Origin: Methanobrevibacter sp.
GTDB lineage: Archaea > Methanobacteriota > Methanobacteria > Methanobacteriales > Methanobacteriaceae
Reading direction: 5' to 3'
Assembly (NCBI GenBank): GCA_024689425.1
Contig: JAILDN010000023.1
Coordinates: 1-40,422, forward strand
DNA length: 40,422 nt
Shown: piece by piece, positions 1 to 9,285 of the stretch
How positions within the stretch are numbered: position 1 is the first letter of the stretch
Layout of the letters: each line of letters opens with the position of its first letter
Program-made: the position numbers and the translations under genes
Notes under the pieces: generated by a model
What the model was told of the DNA's origin: nothing
What the model saw: only the letters and a program-made list of their open reading frames with translations
The model's database searches: none

Positions 1-210
1 GAATTAATCAATATTCACCGAAATTTCAAAAGTAAAAAAATCTATTGTAGAATGAATAAATTTTAATAATCATTTAATAATTATAATCAATTGTCAAATA
101 ATATAATAAAAATAAAACGAAATGATAAAAATTGTAAAATCTGTTGAAATCTCCAAAAAAATATATTGAATAATAACTTTTATATTGGATTTAAAATAAT
201 ATTACTAACA

Positions 211-765
211 ATGGCATTTGATATCATCTCAACATTACTAATCGCAATAGCACTGGCGATGGATGCATTCAGTGTATCTCTGACAAAAGGATTTACACAA
301 AAAGATTTAAATACATCCCAAATATTTTATTACGCACTATTTTTCGGATTTTTCCAGTTCATGATGCCAATATTAGGTTACTATTGTGGTGAAGTAATCA
401 GCACATTCATTGCCTCAATCGCTTCTTTTGTAGGATTCATTCTACTTCTGGCAATAGGTCTTAATATGATAAGGGAAAGCCTTGCGAATGACGATGATGA
501 AATTACAGATAAGTTTAACTTTACGGAAGTCACCTTACTTGCAATAGCCACCAGCATTGACGCATTTGCAGTGGGATTAACATACGCTATATTAAAATAC
601 GAAATCTTTATCCCATCCATCATTATTGGTGTAGTTGCATTTCTATTTACATTGCTTGGAATATTTTTAGGTAAGAAAATAGGAAACAACCTTGGAGACA
701 AGTTCCAAATCGTTGGTGGAGCAATACTAATTTTAATAGGCATAAAAATATTATTGGGATTTTAA
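211..765 (+). CDS. mntP: Putative manganese efflux pump MntP (YebN family)
   Basis: Six-TM protein with two internal repeats (ALAMDAFSVSLTKG / ATSIDAFAVGLTYA) typical of MntP; first good ATG at 211, not the upstream TTG of the ORF track. Confidence 0.88.
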   Translation: MAFDIISTLLIAIALAMDAFSVSLTKGFTQKDLNTSQIFYYALFFGFFQFMMPILGYYCGEVISTFIASIASFVGFILLLAIGLNMIRESLANDDDEITDKFNFTEVTLLAIATSIDAFAVGLTYAILKYEIFIPSIIIGVVAFLFTLLGIFLGKKIGNNLGDKFQIVGGAILILIGIKILLGF

Positions 766-2141
766 TTGGAATCTTCCGGCCTGTCCCAGATTCTACTATA
801 TTTGCGTATGAATAACTTTGCCCAGATGTAACCTACAGTTCCACCAATGAAACAACCCAAAATAACACCAATATATATTCCTATGACTCCCCAGCCGAAA
901 ACAAAACCTAATATGTAAGCACATACTGTTTCCAATATCAATGATCTAAGCAAAGTAATGATTAATGAATAAATACCTTTACCTACACCCTGGAAAACCA
1001 TTGATGACATCATTCCATGAGGAACTGCCAAAACAAACAGACTCAAAATAGATATTGCAGTAGCTATTTGAGGAGACAAACCTGCACTTGCTGATGTGTA
1101 TGAAAACAAAGTTGCAAGTGGAGCTGAAAATATAAACATCACAACCCCTATGGCAATTGACAGTGCAAATCCCAATTTTATGGAAAATGAATGGCTTGTC
1201 TTTAAATTTTTAAAGTTATGAGCACCATAAGATACACCTGCAACGGTTAAAACGGCTGTTCCGATACCAATTAATGGTATCATAGCCAGTTGAACTATTC
1301 TCATTGATGCAGTATAGACTGCCACGGCCGTTGTTCCTGATGCAACCACAAGCATTCCATTGATTGCAATGGCCAAAATTGAAAAGACAATGTTTTCAAG
1401 AGTTGACGGAATTGCCACCTGCAAAGTATCCAGCATTATTTTTGTTTCATAGCTGAAGTTTTTAGGGGTCAAATCCAAAAACAAATCCTTTTTACCCCAA
1501 ATCCAGTAAGACATAACAAGACAGGACAATGTAGCTGACAGTACAGTAGCCCATGCCGCACCGGTGATTCCAAGTCCTAAAACATAGATGAATATAGGAT
1601 CTAGGATGATGTTCATTACTGCAGTAACGGCAATCGCATAAGTTGCCCTTTTCATGTCCCCTTCAGACCTGAATATTGCGGAGGCAACGCCTGAAAATAC
1701 GAAAATTATGAGCGCTCCAAATACAATATTTCCGTAATCAAGTGCATACTGAATTGTATTTCCTGCACCCATCATTTCAAGCAAATTTCTCATGAATATT
1801 AACATCAATACAGTAAAAATCACTGATACAATAACGCACAATAGGATTGCATGCAAACCTGCATTGTTTGCCTGTTTGAAGTTTTTGGCACCGATGAACC
1901 TCGCAATCAATGAATTTGCACCTGCTCCGATACCATTACCCAATCCTACCAAAACCATAAATAATGGAGTGATGAATCCTATGGCTGCAAGAGCATCCGG
2001 TCCGAGTCCTGAAACCCAAATACTGTCTGCAATGTTATACAACATGATTAGAAGCATTGAAATCATCATCGGAATGCTCAAGCGGATGATTGCGTTTTTC
2101 GGATCTCCTGTAATCATTTCAATATTTTTATTTTTGCTCAT
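762..2141 (-). CDS. MATE family efflux transporter
   Basis: 459 aa, 12 TM; PKNAIIRLSIPMMISMLLIMLYNIADSIWVSGLG and GIGAGANSLIARFIGAKN motifs. Confidence 0.92.
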   Translation of the reverse strand: MSKNKNIEMITGDPKNAIIRLSIPMMISMLLIMLYNIADSIWVSGLGPDALAAIGFITPLFMVLVGLGNGIGAGANSLIARFIGAKNFKQANNAGLHAILLCVIVSVIFTVLMLIFMRNLLEMMGAGNTIQYALDYGNIVFGALIIFVFSGVASAIFRSEGDMKRATYAIAVTAVMNIILDPIFIYVLGLGITGAAWATVLSATLSCLVMSYWIWGKKDLFLDLTPKNFSYETKIMLDTLQVAIPSTLENIVFSILAIAINGMLVVASGTTAVAVYTASMRIVQLAMIPLIGIGTAVLTVAGVSYGAHNFKNLKTSHSFSIKLGFALSIAIGVVMFIFSAPLATLFSYTSASAGLSPQIATAISILSLFVLAVPHGMMSSMVFQGVGKGIYSLIITLLRSLILETVCAYILGFVFGWGVIGIYIGVILGCFIGGTVGYIWAKLFIRKYSRIWDRPEDSN

Positions 2142-2274
2142 TTTCTATCAAATCCAATTAAAAAATTTCTTGTGATTAATCAAATCAAAATTAGTTCATA
2201 TGCACTCCAAATCACAATATAAGAAAAGACGATAGTTCTAGATTAGTTTCTAATAGTATATAAATTATTGCTTT

Positions 2275-3249
2275 TTAATAATTAAATCTTTTAAATTCCT
2301 CATAATCATTGGATTTTATTACATCCAGGAAAAATTTCCTTTTAACAGGACCCAACTCGGACAGATAATCCTCATAATAGAGAGAATCCTTAATTAATAG
2401 GTAATCCTCATGAATCAAATCAAACAGCGGTGCTTTGCACTCATCAACGATTTCTGCCAAAGCCATACGAGGACCGTTAATCTTATAAGCAATCAAATCA
2501 TATTTATATTCTTCGTAAAAGCCATTTTCAATGAAGCGTTTCATTAGTTCCTGACCTGCCGGAACGGTATCTAGGTAACTGCAGTCAACCACATGAGTGA
2601 TTGAAGAAGAGTGTTTTCTCCTATAATATAAGTGCTTGCGCAGAATTGCAATTCTTTGAGCTTTCAAGTAAATTTCAAAGAAAAATGGCATATCTTCAAA
2701 GTATATTCCTTCCGGGAACTTAACATCTGCTCTTTTCAAAAATGAATTCTTGTATAGCTTTTGACAAACCCCTACAGACAAGTCAAATAAAAACTCTTTA
2801 GTATCTTCAGGCCCAAACACCTTGTCATCAAAAGATTCGTCAAATGAATTTAAGTTAAACCAGTCATTTTGATAAATGCGCCCAGTATCATCATCATAGT
2901 TAATCATTTGATACATTAAAATATCAGTATCCTTTAAAACAGCTTCAGCATATGCTTCTTCAAGGGCTTCACTGATAAACCAGTCATCCCCATCAAGAAA
3001 AGCAACATAATCCCCCTGAACTATTTCTAAAGCTTTGTTTCTACTGGCTCCAGGACCAATGTTTTCCTGGTCAATTACCTTAATCCTCTCATCACTATAG
3101 GAGTTAATTATATCCAATGTAGAGTCGGTTGATCCATCATTGATGATGATCAACTCCCAATCTGTCAATGTCTGACCCAAAATGCTTTCGATAGCTCGAC
3201 TTATATATTTTTCTTCATTGTAAACACATAAGATTACAGATACTTTCAT
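2275..3249 (-). CDS. Glycosyltransferase family 2
   Basis: N-terminal VSVILCVYNEEKYISRAIESILGQT and DGDDWF motifs. Confidence 0.92.
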   Translation of the reverse strand: MKVSVILCVYNEEKYISRAIESILGQTLTDWELIIINDGSTDSTLDIINSYSDERIKVIDQENIGPGASRNKALEIVQGDYVAFLDGDDWFISEALEEAYAEAVLKDTDILMYQMINYDDDTGRIYQNDWFNLNSFDESFDDKVFGPEDTKEFLFDLSVGVCQKLYKNSFLKRADVKFPEGIYFEDMPFFFEIYLKAQRIAILRKHLYYRRKHSSSITHVVDCSYLDTVPAGQELMKRFIENGFYEEYKYDLIAYKINGPRMALAEIVDECKAPLFDLIHEDYLLIKDSLYYEDYLSELGPVKRKFFLDVIKSNDYEEFKRFNY

Positions 3250-3998
3250 ATTAACTGCCTTATCAACTTTTCAATTTCCGAAATATTATTTCCAATCAGA
3301 AGATTATGCTTTGTATTTTCAAAGAATACCAATTTTGAATCCTTAATATTATCATTTAATATATATTGTAGATTATTGGAGGATATTTCATCGTCCTTAC
3401 CTGCTAAAATTAAAGTAGGAACATCAATATCTTTGAGATTATTTGTAACATTGAAATCAATGCCTATTTCTATGCCCTGCCTTATCCCATCCAGATTGGC
3501 GCTTTGAGCTTGCAAAACCTTATATCCCTGAAGCATATCATAATTTTCCTCAAGGATATCTTTCGGCAAAACATAATCAATTATAGCATCGAAAAATTCT
3601 TCGAAACCTATATTGATTGCATTTTCAAGCTCTAAAAACTTTAATCTTAAATTATCGTCAACTTCACTGAAACTTGACATTATAACCAAATTTTCAACGG
3701 ATTCTGGATATTTCAGTGCGAATTTCAAGGCAACATTTCCCCCTAAGGACAATCCTATCAAAGAAGCCTTTTCAATATCAAGCTTCAACATTAACTCATG
3801 CAAGTCATCTGCCAAATCATCCATCGTGAAATCTGTAAATTCACTTTTTCCATGGCCCCTTAAGTCATATCTCAATATCTGATAATTCCTTGATAGTTTT
3901 GAGGACAATTTTATCCAGTATTCAAGACTATCACTCAAGCCATGTATGAAAACTATGGTATCCTTACCTGCACCTTCAAGAATATAGTTGCATTCCAT
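3246..3998 (-). CDS. Alpha/beta hydrolase
   Basis: VFIHGLSDS, LRGHGKS, GLSLGGNVAL nucleophile elbow, ENTKHNLL; 4-bp overlap with the GT2 gene. Confidence 0.88.
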   Translation of the reverse strand: MECNYILEGAGKDTIVFIHGLSDSLEYWIKLSSKLSRNYQILRYDLRGHGKSEFTDFTMDDLADDLHELMLKLDIEKASLIGLSLGGNVALKFALKYPESVENLVIMSSFSEVDDNLRLKFLELENAINIGFEEFFDAIIDYVLPKDILEENYDMLQGYKVLQAQSANLDGIRQGIEIGIDFNVTNNLKDIDVPTLILAGKDDEISSNNLQYILNDNIKDSKLVFFENTKHNLLIGNNISEIEKLIRQLI

Positions 3999-4073
3999 GA
4001 TATTATATTATATTAAACTAATTAGATATGATTTTTGTAAAGGTATATAAAGCAGAGCTCCAATAATAATAAC

Positions 4074-4934
4074 ATGAAATCAAAATTGAAAATAGCTAAA
4101 ACAATTTCAACATTTACAAATCCACCAATTATCAGCATTCCGTTATTCCTGATAATCTGTTTAACATTGACAATAAATAATTTATGGGAATTTCCTCTTT
4201 TAGAATTAATATCTATTGTTTTTGCTTCAATTTTACCTATGGCCATTATCCTTTTCTGGGCCAAAGTAAGCGGGGATGACAATGACATTTCTACCAGACA
4301 AAACCGTTATGTCCCTATGATTATTGGAACAGCATCATACTTTATCGGATTTTTAATATGCTTATTCTTGAAACTTAATTCGTTCCTGACATTTCTTCTC
4401 CTGTGCTATGCCGTTAACACATTCATCATGATGTTGATTACAACACAATGGAAAATAAGCATTCACACCACCGGTTTAAGCGGCCCAGTTTGTGCTTTAA
4501 TCATTTTATTGGGACCTATCGGCGCTATTTTTGGCTTGATTTATCCTGTTTTAATCTGGTCAAGAGTAACTCTTAAAAAGCATACAATGGCACAGGCAAT
4601 TGCAGGTGGTGTTGCAGGGTTTTTCCTGACCGCCGTTGAGATGTTTTTATATATTGCTATTTTTAATTTGAATGTGGGCAACATCTATCCATTTTTATAT
4701 GTTTGCGGATTTATCCTAGCAATCATATTTACACCAATCATCTTAGGAATATTTACCTATTTGAACCAGAAGAATTCATTGATATTTTATTTTGTTGAAA
4801 TCATTGGATTCTGCTTCTTTTTAGCAGTTTGTCCAATTGATGTTACCTTGATTTATGTATTAGTAACAATTGCATCAATATACATCAGCTACTATGCTGG
4901 TGAAAGGTTCGAGTGGTACGGTATTGTCCAGTAA
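4074..4934 (+). CDS. Polytopic membrane protein, PAP2-phosphatase-like
   Basis: 286 aa, multiple TM; DISTRQNRYVP and WKISIHTTGLSGPVCAL resemble PAP2-type motifs. Confidence 0.55.
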   Translation: MKSKLKIAKTISTFTNPPIISIPLFLIICLTLTINNLWEFPLLELISIVFASILPMAIILFWAKVSGDDNDISTRQNRYVPMIIGTASYFIGFLICLFLKLNSFLTFLLLCYAVNTFIMMLITTQWKISIHTTGLSGPVCALIILLGPIGAIFGLIYPVLIWSRVTLKKHTMAQAIAGGVAGFFLTAVEMFLYIAIFNLNVGNIYPFLYVCGFILAIIFTPIILGIFTYLNQKNSLIFYFVEIIGFCFFLAVCPIDVTLIYVLVTIASIYISYYAGERFEWYGIVQ

Positions 4935-4968
4935 AAAAAAATAAGAGTAAAGTGTTGATTTTCAACAA

Positions 4969-5328
4969 TTATCTATTGTCTAAAATTCTTCCAGTGTCAA
5001 TTTTTTTGGTGTTATAGCTAACTGCCTTGTGCACGCCGTTTAATGATTGTTTTAAATTGCCCGCAATCACTTCACGCAATTCATCATCAAAAGGAGCAGT
5101 CTTATCTCCATAAAATTCACAAATTTTAGAAATCTTTTTATCCTCAAGGAATATGAAATATTCCTTCCAATCATCAGTCAAATCTTCCAAAAGGCTTTGA
5201 ATGTGGAAGAATTGCTTATTTAATTTGACTGCTTTTTCATAAGCTTCCTTTTCCAGACTTGAAAATTCAGTTATTTCCTCTTTAGTGTAATCTTTCAGTA
5301 ATTTCTTTTCAGCCATACTATTCACCAT
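4969..5328 (-). CDS. Hypothetical helical protein
   Basis: Open 119-aa frame with typical codon usage; no recognised domain. Confidence 0.65.
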   Translation of the reverse strand: MVNSMAEKKLLKDYTKEEITEFSSLEKEAYEKAVKLNKQFFHIQSLLEDLTDDWKEYFIFLEDKKISKICEFYGDKTAPFDDELREVIAGNLKQSLNGVHKAVSYNTKKIDTGRILDNR

Positions 5329-5414
5329 TTTAAAGAATTGTTAGTTAAAAATAGTTATTTTTAAGATAATATTTAAAGTTTTTTCTGAAAATTAAAAAAA
5401 AGAAAAAGAAGAAT

Positions 5415-6002
5415 CTATTCAAGATCTTCTTTCCAGGATTCATTTATTGGTTTTTTATTATAAAGAGTATATGAAACCTCAGATATTGTATCATACATCT
5501 TGTTGATACCATCGTGTGTTTTTTCATAATTGGCAGTACGATCGTTTCTTATTCCTATCTTTGCAGCTTCTGCGTATGAATTGATGTCCGCTCCAAGGTA
5601 GATGAATTCCCAGCTGAGGTTGCCAATCATGTTTTTGATTTGGGATTTAGTGAATTCTTTTGAGGAGTTTTCATATCCGTCTGTTGTAATTACAAAGAGT
5701 ACTTCATTGTCAATTTCCCTTTCCATTGTTATGATAGTTCTTCCGATTGCATCCAAAAGTGCTGTTGAGCCCCTTACATAGTATTCTGTTTCGGTTAATT
5801 CCTCAATGTCGTATAGGTCTTTTCTCTTGTACAATACTTCATATCCATGGTCAAAAAGGATTGTAGTTACTTTAGCCTGCACTTCCTTCTTTTTTTGATC
5901 CTTGATGAATGAATTGAATCCTCCTATGGTGTCCTTTTCAGACCCATGCATGGAGCCGCTTCTATCAAGCAGGAATATTATGTCAATGCTTTCTTGTTTC
6001 AT
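5415..6002 (-). CDS. VWA domain protein (small, cytosolic)
   Basis: IIFLLDRSGSMHG MIDAS motif; SD GGAGG precedes ATG at 6002, so the ORF-track start at 6023 is probably too early. Confidence 0.87.
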   Translation of the reverse strand: MKQESIDIIFLLDRSGSMHGSEKDTIGGFNSFIKDQKKKEVQAKVTTILFDHGYEVLYKRKDLYDIEELTETEYYVRGSTALLDAIGRTIITMEREIDNEVLFVITTDGYENSSKEFTKSQIKNMIGNLSWEFIYLGADINSYAEAAKIGIRNDRTANYEKTHDGINKMYDTISEVSYTLYNKKPINESWKEDLE

Positions 6003-6086
6003 GGTTAATGCCTCCGTTATCATATTGTGTTTAAATTGTTGTAATTTAGAATATATAAAGTTGTCGAAAATTTTAAAAAAAAAAGA

Positions 6087-6758
6087 TTAAATTGAATTAA
6101 AATAATCCTGCGTTAACTTGCAATTGCTCAAGCATTTAGAACAGCCCAAACCTTTCTTATACTGGTCAATTACATATTCACTGCAGGTTTTAATGTCTAT
6201 TATGTCTTCACGAGTCAATCTGGAATTCCATTTTGTAGGGTTGATTGCACCAACGGGACATGCCTTCTGGCACTCTTCACATTCATCGCAAAGGGAATCA
6301 GTGATTGGAGATGAAACCTCAAGAGGCATATCGGTCAATACGGAAGACAATGCAACGGCAGAACCATATTCCTCAGTGACAAAAAGGGCAGATCTTCCAA
6401 TCCAACCCAAACCTGAAGAGGTTGCAAGGGTCTTATAGGGAAGTCTTGAAAGCAATTTATCCATGTCTATTTCATTTCTATCCAAAGTCAATGCAAATGC
6501 ATCATATGAATTACTCTTGATTAATCTTTCCACATCCATTGAAATTTCCCTCAGTTCAGCTATTATCCCGTGAAAGCGAGTCCAATAATATTGATAGTCC
6601 TCATCAATAAGGGCTTGAATGCAATCCTTTGGAAGTTTCATGACCAATGAAATTCCATAATTAAAATCTGGAAATTCACTAACATTTATTTCAGTATATC
6701 CAACTTTTGAAACTCCCCTTTTAATCAAATACTCCTTTAATACATTTCCATCGAACAT
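6087..6758 (-). CDS. Epoxyqueuosine reductase-like 4Fe-4S protein
   Basis: CDECEECQKACPVGAINP and CSKCLSNCK cysteine clusters; QueG-like fold region GLGWIGRSALFVTEEYGSAV. Confidence 0.8.
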   Translation of the reverse strand: MFDGNVLKEYLIKRGVSKVGYTEINVSEFPDFNYGISLVMKLPKDCIQALIDEDYQYYWTRFHGIIAELREISMDVERLIKSNSYDAFALTLDRNEIDMDKLLSRLPYKTLATSSGLGWIGRSALFVTEEYGSAVALSSVLTDMPLEVSSPITDSLCDECEECQKACPVGAINPTKWNSRLTREDIIDIKTCSEYVIDQYKKGLGCSKCLSNCKLTQDYFNSI

Positions 6759-6829
6759 TATTTAATTCTATTACAATAGTTATATTTAAATATGATGTCG
6801 ACATATCATTATATAACTCGTGTTATTTT

Positions 6830-6843
6830 TTAGGTTAATCTAA
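6830..6843. promoter_or_regulatory. Imperfect DtxR/IdeR-like box (TTAGGTTAATCTAA)
   Basis: Near-palindrome with TTAGG half-site, 22 bp centre-to-centre from the next box. Confidence 0.5.
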
Positions 6844-6850
6844 ATAAAAA

Positions 6851-6866
6851 TTTAGGTATGCCTAAA
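6851..6866. promoter_or_regulatory. DtxR/IdeR-like box (TTTAGGTATGCCTAAA)
   Basis: 6-bp perfect arms TTTAGG/CCTAAA around TATG. Confidence 0.68.
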
Positions 6867-6907
6867 AATTAACGAAATATTTATATACTATGAGTTACTA
6901 CATTATA

Positions 6908-7127
6908 TCTAGTGATGTAAAGTTAGGTTCGCCTAAAAACACATTGCTTAAAAAACATTATTAGTCGAAAGACATTATCTCCAAAAAAACACGAATGAAT
7001 TAGTTTTCCACAATTTTCTAATTCATAAGAAAAAATTTTTTCTGCCAAATAAATTTTTTCCAAAAAAAAAACAAGTCAATAAGGCGTTTACACTGCCATT
7101 AAACGCCTCTTATTATCCCTATTTTTT
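6908..7127 (+). ncRNA. Candidate structured, metal-regulated small RNA
   Basis: No ORF; TATA box at 6880-6887; inverted repeats ATGAATTAG/CTAATTCAT (6995-7026) and AGGCGTTTA/TAAACGCCT (7082-7108), then a T-tract at 7122-7127. Boundaries and strand are inferred. Confidence 0.4.
6923..6936. promoter_or_regulatory. DtxR/IdeR-like box (TTAGGTTCGCCTAA)
   Basis: Arms TTAGG/CCTAA around TTCG; about 40 bp downstream of a TTTATATA box (6880-6887). Confidence 0.68.
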
Positions 7128-7191
7128 AAAAAAATATCTTATTTATTAATAATATTAATCTAAAAAAAATAAAAAAAGTAAAGAGTTAAAA

Positions 7192-7737
7192 TTATAAATA
7201 ATTTTGAGCTCTTTGTTCGAAATGTGCTTTAGGATATCCGCAGACAGGACACATTTCAGGTGCATTAGGACCTTTCATAATGAATCCGCAGTTTTCACAT
7301 TTCCATTCAACATCTTCTTCTTTGGAAAATACAGTTTCATTCTCAACTGTGTCGAGTAAAGCTCTGTATCTTTCTTCATGTTCTTTTTCGATTCCGCCAA
7401 CTTTCTCAAACAAGAATGCGATTTTTGCAAATCCTTCTTCACGAGCAGTTTCTGCAAATTCTTTATACATTGAAGTCCATTCTTCGTTTTCACCGTCAGC
7501 AGCCGCATTTAAGTTAGCAATGGTGTCAGGAATTTCTTCACCGTTTAAAATTTTAAACCAAATTTTAGCATGTTCTCTTTCGTTTTTTGAAGTTTCCATA
7601 AAAATATCATGGATTTGAACATATCCTTCTTCAGCTGCTTTATTAGCAAAATATTGGTATTTAGTGTGAGCTTGGGACTCACCAGCGAATGCTGCTTTTA
7701 AATTTTCTTCAGTTTTTGTGCCTTTTAAATCAGTCAT
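7192..7737 (-). CDS. Rubrerythrin
   Basis: [31 protein letters not shown] and C-terminal rubredoxin-like [10 protein letters not shown]...[14 protein letters not shown] at 7737 with SD GGAGAT. Confidence 0.96.
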   Translation of the reverse strand: MTDLKGTKTEENLKAAFAGESQAHTKYQYFANKAAEEGYVQIHDIFMETSKNEREHAKIWFKILNGEEIPDTIANLNAAADGENEEWTSMYKEFAETAREEGFAKIAFLFEKVGGIEKEHEERYRALLDTVENETVFSKEEDVEWKCENCGFIMKGPNAPEMCPVCGYPKAHFEQRAQNYL

Positions 7738-7881
7738 GATTACATCTCCAATAATATATTTTTTATACAAATTGATATAAAAAAATAGTGATTTGATTTT
7801 TGAAATTATGACAAAAACAAATTTAAATTGTATTTAATCGTTTGATAAAAAACATATACGATAAAAATTAAATCAAATATT

Positions 7882-8973
7882 ATGGATAGGCAAAAAGTAA
7901 TTATCAAAACAAGTATTATAGGTATTATCGTAAACATAATACTGGTTATTTTTAAAGCAACAGTGGGGATTCTGGCAAATTCAATAGCCATTACTTTAGA
8001 TGCGATAAACAATCTCACTGATGCATTGTCTTCAATAATCACCATCATTGGAGCAAAATTAGCTGGAAAAGCACCTGATAAAAATCACCCTTACGGATAT
8101 GGAAGAATTGAATATTTTTCATCTGTAATCATTGCTGCCATAGTATTGTGGGCAGGTATAACTGCACTGCAAGAATCCTGGCCAAAAATATTCCATCCGG
8201 ATGTTACCTCATACACAACAGCTTCATTAGTCATTGTTGCAGTGGCTGTTGTTGTCAAATTCGTTTTGGGACGTTATGTAAAAGGTGTCGGTGAAAATAT
8301 CAACTCACAAGCACTAGTTGCATCTGGAAGTGATGCATTTTTTGATGGGATACTCTCCTTTTCAACTTTAGTTGCAGCTATTATTTCAATTTTCTATAAC
8401 ATTAGCCTTGAAGGAATTTTGGGTGTTATCATATCCTTTGTAATTATAAAAGCAAGTATTGATATGTTAAAAGAAACCATTGATAGCATGATTGGTTCTA
8501 GAGTTGACTCTGAATTGTCTTTAAAGATTAAAAAGTCAATTGAAGAAGTTGATGGAGTATATGGGGCATATGATTTGAGTTTACATAATTATGGTCCCGA
8601 GCAGATGCAAGGGTCCGTTCATGTAGAGATTGATGATAACTTGACTGCAAAGGAAATTCATACATTGAGTCGTGAAATCACATTAAAAATATATCAGGAA
8701 TTTTCAATTATCCTAACGGTTGGAGTTTATGCAAGGAACGATAAATTTGACTTCATTAGAAATGATTTGGAAGAAATTGCCTCCAAATATGAAGAAGTCT
8801 TGCAGATTCATGGATTCTATGTATATGAAGATTTAAACCTCATAAGCTTTGATTTGATAGTTGATTTTGATGCAGATAGAGAAAAAGTAAAAAAAGAAAT
8901 TTTAGATGAAATGAAAAACAAGCATCCTCAATTCGAATATATAATAATCGATGATTATGATGTAAGTGACTGA
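7882..8973 (+). CDS. Cation diffusion facilitator (CDF) family transporter
   Basis: ITLDAINNLTDALSSIITIIGAKLAGKAPDKNHPYGYGRIEYFSS. Confidence 0.94.
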   Translation: MDRQKVIIKTSIIGIIVNIILVIFKATVGILANSIAITLDAINNLTDALSSIITIIGAKLAGKAPDKNHPYGYGRIEYFSSVIIAAIVLWAGITALQESWPKIFHPDVTSYTTASLVIVAVAVVVKFVLGRYVKGVGENINSQALVASGSDAFFDGILSFSTLVAAIISIFYNISLEGILGVIISFVIIKASIDMLKETIDSMIGSRVDSELSLKIKKSIEEVDGVYGAYDLSLHNYGPEQMQGSVHVEIDDNLTAKEIHTLSREITLKIYQEFSIILTVGVYARNDKFDFIRNDLEEIASKYEEVLQIHGFYVYEDLNLISFDLIVDFDADREKVKKEILDEMKNKHPQFEYIIIDDYDVSD

Positions 8974-8979
8974 AAAAAA

Positions 8980-9015
8980 TATGGGATTATAATTCCCATA
9001 ATTTACTTTTTTTTA
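8980..9015 (+). terminator. Intrinsic-type hairpin terminator after the CDF gene
   Basis: TATGGGA-TTATAAT-TCCCATA followed by a T-run. Confidence 0.68.
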
Positions 9016-9285
9016 AAAAAAATTAAAAATATTCAATGGTATATGAAATTCATTATACAATATATGCTTACAATAGAAACATACGTTTACATTATAATAA
9101 AAGTAGAAAAAATCAAAAAGCCTTTAAAACCCTTTAATTAATAAAATAAGTAAAAATCATGTAAAATACTTATTGCATATTTTTACAGTATAGTATCATT
9201 TCAAGTGTAAAATTTTTAATAGAAAAATTCTTTTATATACGGACCGACAAATAAGAAAATAACAAAAATTTCAGGAAAAATTCAT

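Noticed and set aside
1-210. Possible yybP-ykoY manganese riboswitch before mntP
   Set aside because: No recognisable conserved paired helices or loops; the leader is AT-rich and unstructured by eye.
6961-6980. Minus-strand mini ORF ATGTCTTTCGACTAA preceded by GGAGAT in the candidate ncRNA region
   Set aside because: Only four codons and the SD is too close to the ATG; more likely part of the RNA or chance.
9040-9250. Several weak inverted repeats in the gap before the ketopantoate reductase gene (e.g. GTAAAAAT/ATTTTTAC)
   Set aside because: Short, very AT-rich and widely spaced; expected by chance in this composition.
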